This document shows, in pieces, positions 31,815 through 40,577 of a stretch of DNA of 64,000 bases. A program made the translations under genes and the position numbers. The notes beneath the pieces are model-generated. The model ran no database searches and was not told where the DNA came from. It saw nothing but the letters and a program-made list of their open reading frames with translations. Source of the DNA: Clostridiales bacterium 38-18 (GTDB lineage Bacteria; Bacillota; Clostridia; Peptostreptococcales; Acidaminobacteraceae); the NCBI GenBank assembly GCA_001897605.1, contig MKTL01000016.1, positions 158,268 to 222,267 on the forward strand, written 5' to 3'. The first letter of the stretch is position 1; every line of letters starts with the position of its first letter.

Positions 31815-33677
31815 ATGAAAAAACAAATCATTTTAATATTAATCCTAACAGCACTAATCGCTCTATCAGGGTGTTCCAAACAAACGGTTGACCCACAACC
31901 TACGGTAGGAGAGGGTCAGTCAGAGGCGACCTACCTTGATCCTTCTAAGTCAACAGCTGAACGTGTGTCTGATCTCTTAAGTAGAATGACGCTTGAAGAA
32001 AAAGCGGCTCAAATGGTGCAAGGTGAACGCAATGCTGTAACGAGCAAGGATTTAAAGACCTATGGTCTTGGCTCAGTACTCAGTGGTGGTGGCAGTGTTC
32101 CCGGTGAGGGAGCGATCCATGACTGGGAAAAGATGATGAACAGTTATCAGGATGCGATTTTATTACGCGACTTAAAGATTCCGATGCTTTACGGGATTGA
32201 TGCCGTACATGGTCACTCAAATGTTAAAGGTGCAGTAATTTTCCCTCAGAATATAGGCTTGGGTGCTGCAAATGATCCAGTCTTAGTAAAGGAAATGGGT
32301 AAAATTGTAGCGGATGAGATGAAGCTCACAAAGATCATTTGGAATTTTTCGCCATGTGTGGCAATTGCCAGCGATCCAAGGTGGGGGAGAACTTATGAGT
32401 CGTTCTCTACAGACCCTAAAATCGTAACAGAATTAGGCAATGCTTATTTTGAAGGCATAAAGGAATCAGGTGTCATAGCGACGGCGAAGCACTATGTGGC
32501 TGATGGCGGTGTTACCTTTGGAACCGGCAGTGGTGGCAACCTCATCGATAGAGGGGACGCACAGATGTCTGAAGAAAAGCTGAGGGAGATTTACCTAGAG
32601 CCATATAAGGAACTGGTTAAAAACGGTGTACCGGTGGTAATGGCATCCTTTAGCAGCTTTAATGGCGAACCGATGCACAGTCACAAATACTTATTAACAG
32701 ATGTATTAAAGAATGAGCTTGGCTTTAAAGGCTTTGTCGTCTCCGATTGGGAGGCCATCCACCTGCTAGAGCAGGGAGCTGACTTTAACGATCAAGTACA
32801 GCTTTCAATCAATGCAGGGGTAGACATGCTGATGGAACCCAACGCTTGGTTGAGCGCGATTGAAGCCATTGTGACCAATGTTGAAGCTGGTAAAATTCCA
32901 ATGTCTAGAATAGACGATGCAGTTAGTCGCATATTGACGGTTAAGTTCGAGGCTGGACTGTTTGAAGATCCTTATCTAACCAACAGCGAGACAAAGGTTA
33001 CCGAGCTAGGTGATGCGAAAAGTCGAGAAGTTGCATCTGAGCTTGTTAGCAAGTCGTTGGTACTTTTAAAAAATGAGGATGAAATCTTACCTTTCAAAAA
33101 AGGTGAAACTATTTTGGTGCTTGGTCCTGGAGCCGATAATATGGGAATTCAATGCGGTGGCTGGACGATCTATTGGCAAGGGTCACCTGATATCGCAGGC
33201 TATCCATTGACGACAGGTACGACCATATTAGAGGGGTTACAAAGTCTAGGTGAAAAACAAGGGGTTACGTTTATAACCGATGCAAATCAAGCTTCAAAAG
33301 CGGACAAAATCTTGCTCGTACTAAGTGAAGTGCCATATGCTGAAATGAATGGAGATACCGCTGATATGAGCATCACGGGTAGCTTAGCTTCGCCTGAAAA
33401 TAAAGCAGCGATAGACTTGGCAAATGCGCAAAGCAAGCCTATAGCTACGTTGTTAATTGCGGGAAGAGAAGTCATTATCGATGACTATGTCGATCAATGG
33501 GATGGACTGGTTATGGGCTTTCTACCTGGAAGTGAAGGACAAGGCGTTGCGGATGTTTTGCTAGGTGTGAAGGCGTTTGTCGGTAAGCTGCCTATGCCTT
33601 GGTACAAAAGCGTTGACGATATAGGCAATAAGCAAGCTGTACCGATGTATCCACTCGGTTATGGGTTATCCAATTAA
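31815..33677 (+). CDS. Lipoprotein glycoside hydrolase family 3 beta-glucosidase
   Basis: 620 residues. Lipoprotein signal with lipobox LSGC (C20). The GH3 N-terminal barrel spans about 45-400, with YGIDAVHGH, SPCVAIASDPRWGRTYES, KHYVADGG and the nucleophile D311 in VVSDWEAI. The C-terminal alpha/beta sandwich (about 415-620) includes VLVLGPGADNMGIQCGGWTI. It should release glucose or related sugars from beta-glucans outside the cell, held at the membrane. GAGGAG precedes the ATG. It is monocistronic and ends in a strong terminator. Confidence 0.92.
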   Translation: MKKQIILILILTALIALSGCSKQTVDPQPTVGEGQSEATYLDPSKSTAERVSDLLSRMTLEEKAAQMVQGERNAVTSKDLKTYGLGSVLSGGGSVPGEGAIHDWEKMMNSYQDAILLRDLKIPMLYGIDAVHGHSNVKGAVIFPQNIGLGAANDPVLVKEMGKIVADEMKLTKIIWNFSPCVAIASDPRWGRTYESFSTDPKIVTELGNAYFEGIKESGVIATAKHYVADGGVTFGTGSGGNLIDRGDAQMSEEKLREIYLEPYKELVKNGVPVVMASFSSFNGEPMHSHKYLLTDVLKNELGFKGFVVSDWEAIHLLEQGADFNDQVQLSINAGVDMLMEPNAWLSAIEAIVTNVEAGKIPMSRIDDAVSRILTVKFEAGLFEDPYLTNSETKVTELGDAKSREVASELVSKSLVLLKNEDEILPFKKGETILVLGPGADNMGIQCGGWTIYWQGSPDIAGYPLTTGTTILEGLQSLGEKQGVTFITDANQASKADKILLVLSEVPYAEMNGDTADMSITGSLASPENKAAIDLANAQSKPIATLLIAGREVIIDDYVDQWDGLVMGFLPGSEGQGVADVLLGVKAFVGKLPMPWYKSVDDIGNKQAVPMYPLGYGLSN

Positions 33678-33679
33678 AT

Positions 33680-33729
33680 AGAGCTGAGCTCTCATGTGCA
33701 ATCTAGCACTGAGAAGCTCAGCTCTTTTT
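33680..33729 (+). terminator. Terminator of the GH3 gene
   Basis: AGAGCTGAGCT (33680-33690) pairs with AGCTCAGCTCT (33715-33725), followed by TTTT. Confidence 0.88.
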
Positions 33730-33736
33730 CATTATT

Positions 33737-33898
33737 CGAAACCTCTTTTTAGTGTGAAACTACTTCTTAGTGTGAAACCTCTTCTTAGTGTGAAACCTCT
33801 TCTTAGTGTGAAACTACTTCTTAGTGTGAAACTACTTCTTAGTGTGAAACTTCTTCTTAATGTGAAACTTCTTCTTAATACGAAAACTCTTCTTTTAG
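33737..33898. repeat. Nine 18-bp tandem repeats entering the acyl-CoA ligase 3' end
   Basis: Units of TGAAACTACTTCTTAGTG and variants run from 33737 to 33898 with period 18. The last, most diverged unit holds the stop codon and final codons (EEFSY-stop) of the minus-strand ligase. On the minus strand the units read like that gene end repeated, with TAA in each. The array therefore looks like amplification of the ligase 3' terminus. Confidence 0.88.
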
Positions 33899-35323
33899 TA
33901 GCTTTTTCATGATTTTACCAGTTGCATTTTTAGGAAGTGATTCTCTTACGATGATTTTTCTAGGTAGCTTAAAGCTTGCGGTACGATCTGTCAGGTGCTT
34001 TTTCAAATCACTTAGATTAAACGGCTTACCATCTGCTACGACGATAAACGCGAGTAAAGACTCGCCCTTTTTCTGGTCTGGAACACCAATAACAGCAGCC
34101 TCTATAACACCATCGTACTGGTAAAGTGTTTCTTCTATTTCCCTCGGATAAACATTTAAGCCACTGACGATAACAATATCCTTAATTCGATCGACGATGT
34201 AGATATACCCTTCATCATCTATATAAGCCACATCACCGGTATGAAGCCAGCCATCCTTAATTGTATTTGATGAAACTTCTGGTAAATTAAGATAACCCTT
34301 CATGACGTTAGGTCCCATAACTAGAAGCTCACCGGGTTTGCCATTTGGAAGCTGATTGCCATGTTCATCTACAATTTTTACTGAGATACCGGGAAGTGCT
34401 TTCCCTATGGAACCAGCTCTTGTATCATCTAGTGGGTTGATTGAAACGACAGGAGAGGCTTCCGATAAACCATAGCCTTCAAAAATTTTCAGGTCAAATT
34501 TTTTCTTGAAATTTTCTAAAACTTGAACTGGTAAAGCAGCACCACCTGATATAAAAAGACGAACAGTAGCGAAGATTGCTTTGGTTCCCACCATAAGATA
34601 ATAATTGTACATCGCTGGAACGCCACTTACGATGGTGATTTGCTCCCCCTGAATGGTTTGCAGCACCTCCTTTGGCAAGAAGGCATCCATTATGACGATA
34701 GTGGAACCAACCATTAATGATGTCAAAACGCTAACGGTCCAAGCAAAGCTGTGAAACATCGGCAGTACACAGAGAACACTATCCTTAGTCGTCATGCTCA
34801 AATAGTCAGCGACACAAGAGGCATTGCTACAGAGGTTTTTATGCGTAAGCATAGCACCCTTAGGAAAACCAGTGGTGCCAGAGGTGTAGATAATGACCAC
34901 GACATCCTCCTCAGCTCTAGCGATAACCTCTTGCTCAGTAATCACCGTTGAGTGAATAGCAGTCTCAAGCTCTGGAATCACAAGCTGACGATATTGAGGT
35001 GCTAGTTCTAGCTTTGTCATTGTGATTAAGTGTTTCATTTTTGCATCCTCTGCAATATAGGCGATTTCGCTTGGCGTAGACATGATATTAAGCGGCACAA
35101 CCACTGCACCTAATGCAACAACAGCAAAATAAGCATAGATAAATTCAGGTGCATTTTTATAGAAAAGGCCGACATTTTCACCTGACTGCATGCCAATGCT
35201 TTCGAAATAGCTTCTGTACTTTTGAACGGTTTGGTTTAAGTCTTTATAAGTAATTGAAAGAGTTCCAGATTTTAATGCAATAAGATCCGGTGCACTTGAT
35301 TTAAAAATTTCATGTAGCAACAT
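33875..35323 (-). CDS. AMP-forming acyl-CoA synthetase/ligase
   Basis: 482 residues. The ANL-superfamily motifs are complete: P-loop-like IIYTSGTTGFPKGAMLTHKN (about 148-167), FEGYGLSEASPVVS, LHTGDVAYIDDEGYIYIVDRIKDII and the C-terminal lysine in LPKNATGKIMKK. It activates a carboxylic acid, probably a fatty acid, as acyl-AMP and then acyl-CoA in the cytoplasm. At about 480 residues it is a short member, near the class annotated as long-chain-fatty-acid ligase. ATG 35323 has TGTGAGG upstream. It stands alone; the acid chain length cannot be told. Confidence 0.88.
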   Translation of the reverse strand: MLLHEIFKSSAPDLIALKSGTLSITYKDLNQTVQKYRSYFESIGMQSGENVGLFYKNAPEFIYAYFAVVALGAVVVPLNIMSTPSEIAYIAEDAKMKHLITMTKLELAPQYRQLVIPELETAIHSTVITEQEVIARAEEDVVVIIYTSGTTGFPKGAMLTHKNLCSNASCVADYLSMTTKDSVLCVLPMFHSFAWTVSVLTSLMVGSTIVIMDAFLPKEVLQTIQGEQITIVSGVPAMYNYYLMVGTKAIFATVRLFISGGAALPVQVLENFKKKFDLKIFEGYGLSEASPVVSINPLDDTRAGSIGKALPGISVKIVDEHGNQLPNGKPGELLVMGPNVMKGYLNLPEVSSNTIKDGWLHTGDVAYIDDEGYIYIVDRIKDIVIVSGLNVYPREIEETLYQYDGVIEAAVIGVPDQKKGESLLAFIVVADGKPFNLSDLKKHLTDRTASFKLPRKIIVRESLPKNATGKIMKKLLKEEFSY

Positions 35324-35540
35324 AAATACCTCACAATAGAATAAATTTATTTAAAGCGTCATTATAAACAACATTTGATTAGATTCTATCACGAAAGATT
35401 TTAGAGTTAAAATAAAGAGTTTATAAAGCTTTTTGGCGAAAAATAAACAAAAAAATAAGTGAAAAAATTGAATCCAGACAACCGCTGCAATCGTGATTGA
35501 TGGTGCCTTAAAATTGGTATAAAAATCATAGAGCATATTT

Positions 35541-35620
35541 ATATGAATAGTTTTCATATATGAATAGTTTTGTTACATGAATAGTTTTTACACATGAATA
35601 GCTTTTACACATGAATAGAT
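35541..35620. repeat. Five ~17-bp tandem repeats
   Basis: Units such as CATGAATAGTTTTTACA run from 35541 to 35620 with period 17-18. They lie in the 355-bp spacer 35324-35678 between divergent genes. Apart from the array the spacer is AT-rich with no clear operator. Confidence 0.75.
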
Positions 35621-35678
35621 GAATAATTGGTATTACTAGCTGATTTCAGATAATTAAAATGTAAAATTGGAGGCAAAT

Positions 35679-36491
35679 ATGAACCCAAATCCTAAAGAAA
35701 TTCCAAGCATACTTGAAGCAAAACCATTACCGACACCGACTTCTGAGGGTAAAATAGAAACCAAAGGGGCACGCATCTGGTACAGTGTCTACGGGAATGG
35801 CAATCCGCTGGTTTTACTTCATGGCGGACTTGGAAATAGCGAAAATTGGTCTTATGTGGTAGAACCTTTGACCCGTGCTGGCAATCAGGTTATTCTGATG
35901 GATACCAGAGGACATGGTAGAAGCCTAATTTACGATGAGACATACTCGTATGGTCAAATGGCAGAGGATGTTAAAACGATTCTCGAGTTTTTAAAAATCA
36001 ACAAGGCAGGTTTTATCGGATGGAGCGACGGAGCAGTAACCTCTATGATACTGGCAGATCGATATCCGGAAATGGTTACAGGTGTTTTCTATTTTGCCTG
36101 TAACATGGATGACAGTGGTACACTCACCGAACCTAACTTTAACGAACAAGTAATATCGATATTTAGAAGACACCGAAGTGACTATGAAAGACTAAATACC
36201 TCTGAAACAAAATTTGATGATTTTGTTGGCAAGGTATCTGAAATGCAAAAGACAGAACCGAATTACACCGCATCTGATTTAAAACGTATCAAGACACCTG
36301 TTTGTATCGCACAAAGCGAGCTGGATGAGTTTATTAAGATGGAGCATGCAGTTTATTTGGCAGATACATTACCAAATGCAAAGCTTAATGTTTTAGAAGG
36401 CGTCAGTCACTTGGCACCCCTGCAAGACCCAGAACTTTTTGCTACTGAAATCATCCGTTTTTTTATTCAAAATCTGTTCACAAATTGTTAA
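35679..36491 (+). CDS. Alpha/beta hydrolase
   Basis: 270 residues. LVLLHGGLGNSENW gives the HG oxyanion region, MDTRGHGRS follows, and GWSDGAV holds the nucleophile serine. A late LEGVSHLAPLQDPE supplies the histidine. This is a typical small soluble hydrolase (esterase, lactonase or peptidase). ATG 35679 has TGGAGG upstream; the TTG at 35667 lies before it and is not used. It is monocistronic. No partner hints at its substrate. Confidence 0.85.
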   Translation: MNPNPKEIPSILEAKPLPTPTSEGKIETKGARIWYSVYGNGNPLVLLHGGLGNSENWSYVVEPLTRAGNQVILMDTRGHGRSLIYDETYSYGQMAEDVKTILEFLKINKAGFIGWSDGAVTSMILADRYPEMVTGVFYFACNMDDSGTLTEPNFNEQVISIFRRHRSDYERLNTSETKFDDFVGKVSEMQKTEPNYTASDLKRIKTPVCIAQSELDEFIKMEHAVYLADTLPNAKLNVLEGVSHLAPLQDPELFATEIIRFFIQNLFTNC

Positions 36492-36506
36492 TGATAATAA
36501 TTATCA
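36492..36506. promoter_or_regulatory. Perfect 7-1-7 Fur box
   Basis: TGATAATAATTATCA matches the Bacillus Fur consensus TGATAAT-N-ATTATCA at every position. It lies 8 bp upstream of the -35 box of the Rrf2/FMN-reductase operon and 1 bp after the stop of the hydrolase gene. Confidence 0.8.
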
Positions 36507-36513
36507 ATTGGTA

Positions 36514-36548
36514 TTGACATTGAATTAAATAGTAACTATAATGGTTAC
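36514..36548 (+). promoter_or_regulatory. Consensus promoter with inverted repeat over the -10 box
   Basis: TTGACA (36514-36519), 17-bp spacer, TATAAT (36537-36542), a full consensus. GTAAC (36532-36536) and GTTAC (36544-36548) flank the -10 box as an inverted repeat, a likely site for the Rrf2 protein encoded next. Confidence 0.78.
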
Positions 36549-36565
36549 AAATAGAGGTGATAAAC

Positions 36566-37012
36566 ATGTATTCAACGAAATTTTCAGTTAGTCTTCATAT
36601 TTTGAGTCTGATTGCATTAAAAGAAGAGAAATCAATAACCTCAGATTATATTGCAGGAAGCATTAATACAAATCCTGTGTTGGTTAGACGACTTATGAGT
36701 TTGCTGAAAAAATCTGGCCTAATTGTGGCTCAGACCAAAATAGGTGCTACTGGACTTGCAAAGCCTGCAAATGAAATATCGATGAAAGAAATTTTTATTG
36801 CAGTTGAGGGCGATGCGCCTATATTTAAGATTCATGAGGACACCAATCAAAATTGCCCTGTTGGAGCAAGGATTGGTTCAGTAGTGACACATGTTAATCA
36901 TCAAATGAAAGAGAAGTTCAATGAAGAGCTTGATTCTATTTATCTAATCGATATTCTTATGGACTTGGATGAACAAACAAATATAAATGACCATACGGAG
37001 GTAATGAAATGA
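36566..37012 (+). CDS. Rrf2-family transcriptional regulator (YwnA-like)
   Basis: 148 residues. N-terminal winged helix: FSVSLHILSLIALKEEKSITSDYIAGSINTNPVLVRRLMSLLKKSGLI. The Fe-S-binding CxnCxnC pattern of IscR/NsrR is absent, with only one cysteine (NQNCPVG), so it belongs to the cluster-free YwnA group. ATG 36566 has AGAGGTG upstream. It overlaps the FMN reductase start by 4 bp and likely controls it together with Fur. Confidence 0.88.
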   Translation: MYSTKFSVSLHILSLIALKEEKSITSDYIAGSINTNPVLVRRLMSLLKKSGLIVAQTKIGATGLAKPANEISMKEIFIAVEGDAPIFKIHEDTNQNCPVGARIGSVVTHVNHQMKEKFNEELDSIYLIDILMDLDEQTNINDHTEVMK

Positions 37013-37551
37013 AAACAATTGGTATCGTAGTAGGCAGTATTAGAAAAGGATCTTTTAGTCAATCAGTTGCAGATTATATCGCATCTAAACCTGTAGAGGG
37101 TTTTGAGTTCAAATTTATCGATATTGCAAATCTACCACTCTATAATCAAGATTATGATGAAAATTCTCCTGAAGCTTATGTGGCTTTCAGAAATGAAGTA
37201 AAAGCAGTAGATGCAGTTTTATTTGTAACACCAGAACACAATCGTTCGTTCTCAGCAGCCTTAAAAAATGCACTTGACGTAGCTTCTAGACCTTATGGTC
37301 AAAACGTGTGGAGCGGCAAGCCTGCTGCTGTAGTCAGTCAATCACCTGGTGCAATTTCAGGATTTGGCGCATACCATCATTTAAAACAAGTCTTAGGCTT
37401 CCTTAATTTGTTCGTGTTACCACAGCCAGAGGTTTACCTAGGTAATATCATGAATGCTTTAGATGAAAATGGTAAATTAAGCAATGAAAATGTTAAAGGC
37501 TTTTTAGACAGCTTTGTTGGTTCGTTTGTAGAATGGATTAATAAATTCTAA
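37009..37551 (+). CDS. NADPH-dependent FMN reductase (flavodoxin-like)
   Basis: 180 residues. IGIVVGSIRKGSFSQSVADYI binds the FMN phosphate, VLFVTPEHNRSFSAALKNALD is the PEYN-type motif, and the whole chain fits the SsuE/ChrR/YieF group. It reduces flavins, quinones or oxidised metals with NAD(P)H in the cytoplasm. Translationally coupled to the Rrf2 regulator. The Fur box suggests a job in iron limitation, for example flavin-driven release of iron from chelates. Confidence 0.88.
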   Translation: MKTIGIVVGSIRKGSFSQSVADYIASKPVEGFEFKFIDIANLPLYNQDYDENSPEAYVAFRNEVKAVDAVLFVTPEHNRSFSAALKNALDVASRPYGQNVWSGKPAAVVSQSPGAISGFGAYHHLKQVLGFLNLFVLPQPEVYLGNIMNALDENGKLSNENVKGFLDSFVGSFVEWINKF

Positions 37552-37582
37552 TCGCTTCGACAAAGTTAAAATCACACTTGGC

Positions 37583-37619
37583 AAAAAAAAACAAATCCCT
37601 CATGTCATCATGAGGGATT
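37583..37619. terminator. Bidirectional terminator overlapping a stop codon
   Basis: AATCCCTCATG-TCAT-CATGAGGGATT (37594-37619). The plus strand continues ATTT and the minus strand TTTG then nine T residues. The stop codon of the minus-strand hydrolase (37608-37610) lies inside the stem-loop. Confidence 0.88.
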
Positions 37620-38951
37620 ATTTACGTTTCTTTTTTGATTCGATAGCCATTCAAATAAGCTGACCGTTTTACCATCAATCGTCTGTGTACACGAATTGTT
37701 CAAGGTATATATCCACGACCAATGCCCGTGATAGACATAAGCCTTGCCATCCTCAGTATTATACCTTCCAGTAGGATCGATGACATAATCGTAGCGGCTG
37801 TAATAACAGTTTTGGTTGCCTGCACGAAGCATTCTATCAAAAAGCGCATTTGAAAAAGTATCTAAAGGAATGAAATTCCCATTAGGATCGTAAAGGGGTA
37901 CCCCTGACAAACGGTCAAACCTCGAGATACGAATAACGGGGTCATCCTGGGAATGGACGAGCCATATAGGTATATGCTTGATTTTTTCTATTCGCGCATC
38001 AGTCAACCATTCGTTTTCAAATACCTCGCAAGTAGGAAATGCCGCTGCAAAGAAATCAGGGTAGTCAATGAGGAGTCTAACGGTCATATAACCACCATTT
38101 GAGCAGCCACCGATATAGATGCGATCGATATCAATCGCATCGTGCTCAGAGATAAAGGTGTCAATTAATTCTTTTAGTGCTAAGGTATAATGAGAATAAC
38201 CATCACTTTCTGAAACAGTAGTATTATAGACAGAGGCACCATTATAATCCATCCACATCGTTGGCGCTTGAGGTACGAGTATATAAGCGCCTAATGGACC
38301 GAAAAATCTTTGAATGTCCGAAGTAATAAGATTGGTAACTTTGTTGCCTAAAAGGGGAATTGAGGTATCAAGTCCGCCTTCCCCTGCACCGTGTAGCCAA
38401 ATGATGAGTGGTTTTTTACACGTTGATGTCACTTGCTCGGTGTTAGAGGTACTCTTAGGCTCAAAATGCGCATAGGTGAGCAAAACATCATCAAATTGGA
38501 ATGCTTGATTCTGAACAAACCTATCACAGAGGGGGTTTAATTCCCCTGTACATTCATGAAAGACCCCCTCGCCTAAAGCAAGGTCATCTCCAGTATTTGA
38601 TTTAAGCTGATGCATAGGCATTAAGGCTATCTCATAGCTCGTTTGTACGTACTCATTTCGACCAGTAGATGCGTTGTAATTGAAGGGTGAGCCCTCTATT
38701 TTATTCGGGCCGACTTCAAGCTCAAGGGTAATGTAACGGCTTTCCGCTGTTTGGTTACCTACAGCATCCGAGCTATAGGCTGCTGTAATTTTTCGTTCAA
38801 AAATCTGTGTCTTGGCATAGGTGCGTTGAACCTTGACACTGAAGTCATCCTTATTAAACGATTTTGAGTCGACTATGGTCTCAAGATCTAGGATGATTTT
38901 GTCTATTGCCGGGCCCCAATCATATCCGTTGGTAATCATTATATAGGTCAT
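37608..38951 (-). CDS. Prolyl-oligopeptidase-like alpha/beta hydrolase
   Basis: 447 residues. The N-terminal ~170 residues form a beta-rich domain with a split signature (VGPNKIEGSPFNYNASTG). The hydrolase domain has PLIIWLHGAGEGG, nucleophile serine in IYIGGCSNGGYMTVRL, and WLVHSQDDPVI for the acid. Such enzymes include feruloyl/acetyl esterases and peptidases. No signal peptide is seen. ATG 38951 has AAGGAG about 9 nt upstream. It follows the amino acid permease gene by 28 bp, so both are one unit, which may favour a peptide- or amino-acid-derived substrate. Confidence 0.8.
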   Translation of the reverse strand: MTYIMITNGYDWGPAIDKIILDLETIVDSKSFNKDDFSVKVQRTYAKTQIFERKITAAYSSDAVGNQTAESRYITLELEVGPNKIEGSPFNYNASTGRNEYVQTSYEIALMPMHQLKSNTGDDLALGEGVFHECTGELNPLCDRFVQNQAFQFDDVLLTYAHFEPKSTSNTEQVTSTCKKPLIIWLHGAGEGGLDTSIPLLGNKVTNLITSDIQRFFGPLGAYILVPQAPTMWMDYNGASVYNTTVSESDGYSHYTLALKELIDTFISEHDAIDIDRIYIGGCSNGGYMTVRLLIDYPDFFAAAFPTCEVFENEWLTDARIEKIKHIPIWLVHSQDDPVIRISRFDRLSGVPLYDPNGNFIPLDTFSNALFDRMLRAGNQNCYYSRYDYVIDPTGRYNTEDGKAYVYHGHWSWIYTLNNSCTQTIDGKTVSLFEWLSNQKRNVNNPS

Positions 38952-38979
38952 CTGGAGATTCTCCTTAATTGAAAAGAGG

Positions 38980-40326
38980 TTAGCTAATGGTTTCCTCTCT
39001 ATAGAATAACATCCCTAATCCCACCACTGCAAGAGAGACGATCAGATAAAGCCCAATACTTGGATTTGTGATACCGCCATAGACGATGACAAGTGCACCT
39101 AGTATTGCACAGAGGGGTACAGCATACCGTTTCCCAAAGCTAAGATCATCAAATGTACGAATATACCAGATATATAAAAAGATATATAAGCCATAAATCA
39201 TTACAATAGGAATTTCATCGAGTCCGATGTATCTACCGAAGGTTTCGTTTATACTAGCGTACCACAGTGCAGTATAAACCAGGGAAAGAGCAGCAGCGAA
39301 AAAAGCGGAATATGTTGGAATACCTGTCCTTGGATTGACAAGTGCAATCTTCTTTGGAAAGGGACCTTGATTTCTAATCGCCAGAGAGTAAGGGATTCTG
39401 ATACAAGAAAGAACGAGTCCATTCAATGTTCCTAGGCAAGAAATGATAACGAAAACGGTTAAAATGGTGGATGCAACAGAACCAAACAGCTGTGTAGTAG
39501 CAGTCGTGATAGCACCATCTCCCTGAGCAATAATCTCAGAAGTTGGTAATACCGATGCGATGCCTAAAAAGTACGTGACATAGACCACGAAAACAATAAA
39601 TGCCCCCAAAACAAGTGCTTTAGGAAGATTTTTCTTCGAATCCTTTATTTCACTGTTGATCGTCACGGCAGTTATCCATCCTTCATAAGCAAATGCAGTT
39701 GCTACAACGGCGTTTGCTAGAGTCCCTCCTGAGGCTCCAATAGTATTTGCCGCAGAAGAGAAGTTGTCGAAGGTAACGTGGTTGAGTAATCCTGAAATTG
39801 TTCCAATTATTGCAACCAGGCTTAAAGGAATAAGCTTAATAACAGTTGAACCCACTTGTAATTTACCTGCTAAAAGGGGAGCTACGCAGTTAATAAGATA
39901 GATGACAGCAAGGTATAAAAGCGCTAAGCCCCATGTCATTGGCGAATTTGAAGGGTTATCACTACCAGATAATATCATCGTGTAGAGGGCTGCCACCCAA
40001 GCGAGAATTGCCGAGAGTGGTGTATAATATAGAACGCCCTTAAACCAACCCACCAAATAACCAAAGCGCTTGCCATATGCCATCTCCGAATAGTCGACGA
40101 TTCCGTTAGATTTTTCAATTCTCTGTGCAAACTCCGCAAATACCAACGATCCAAAGATCATGGAGAAGGCACCCAAACCCCATGCGAGTAAAGCTAAAAT
40201 TAGGTTGCCATTTGTTAATGTCAATACGTCATCGGCCTTGAAGAATACACCTGAACCGATTACGACGCCGACCACCATTGCAATAGCAGTGGGAAGCCCA
40301 TATTTTTTCTCTAGTTTTCTTTCCAT
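38980..40326 (-). CDS. APC-superfamily amino acid permease
   Basis: 448 residues with twelve membrane segments. YGLPTAIAMVVGVVIGSGVFFKADDVL has the GSG substrate motif of helix 1, and AFAYEGWITAVTINSEIKDSKKNLPKAL is the helix 6 to loop motif of the LAT/SteT group. It imports or exchanges amino acids. ATG 40326 is chosen because GGGG lies 7 nt upstream; the longer frame to 40443 has no ribosome site and its added N-terminus is unlike the family. First gene of a two-gene unit with the hydrolase. Confidence 0.88.
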   Translation of the reverse strand: MERKLEKKYGLPTAIAMVVGVVIGSGVFFKADDVLTLTNGNLILALLAWGLGAFSMIFGSLVFAEFAQRIEKSNGIVDYSEMAYGKRFGYLVGWFKGVLYYTPLSAILAWVAALYTMILSGSDNPSNSPMTWGLALLYLAVIYLINCVAPLLAGKLQVGSTVIKLIPLSLVAIIGTISGLLNHVTFDNFSSAANTIGASGGTLANAVVATAFAYEGWITAVTINSEIKDSKKNLPKALVLGAFIVFVVYVTYFLGIASVLPTSEIIAQGDGAITTATTQLFGSVASTILTVFVIISCLGTLNGLVLSCIRIPYSLAIRNQGPFPKKIALVNPRTGIPTYSAFFAAALSLVYTALWYASINETFGRYIGLDEIPIVMIYGLYIFLYIWYIRTFDDLSFGKRYAVPLCAILGALVIVYGGITNPSIGLYLIVSLAVVGLGMLFYREETIS

Positions 40327-40453
40327 CCTACACCCCTTGGTTTTTATTGGTGTAATTTTAAGTGTTTCAACTGAGTCTGTCAATGTATTTATATAATACA
40401 TAGCATATAGAAATATAGATAAGTTATAAACAATTTTGAACATTAGTTTTCTT

Positions 40454-40558
40454 TACGGCTTTCCAAAAGCCGTTTATAATTATAAATAGGAATCAAAATA
40501 AAAAGGACAAATTTTACCATCACAGAAAGCAACTCTCAGAGAAGTTTCTGTGATTTTT
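40454..40558 (+). promoter_or_regulatory. Two leader hairpins, the second terminator-like
   Basis: ACGGCTTT-CCA-AAAGCCGT (40454-40472) and, 46 bp on, ATCACAGAAA (40519-40528) pairing with TTTCTGTGAT (40545-40554) plus TTTT. The terminator ends only about 20 nt before the acyltransferase start, so it would act as an attenuator if transcription begins upstream of it. Confidence 0.5.
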
Positions 40559-40577
40559 ATATAGGAAGGATATGCTT

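Noticed and set aside
33737-33898. CRISPR-like array
   Set aside because: Units are contiguous 18-bp repeats with no unique spacers.
33694-33912. 72-residue plus-strand frame with LLSVKP repeats
   Set aside because: It is produced by the 18-bp tandem repeats and has no ribosome site.
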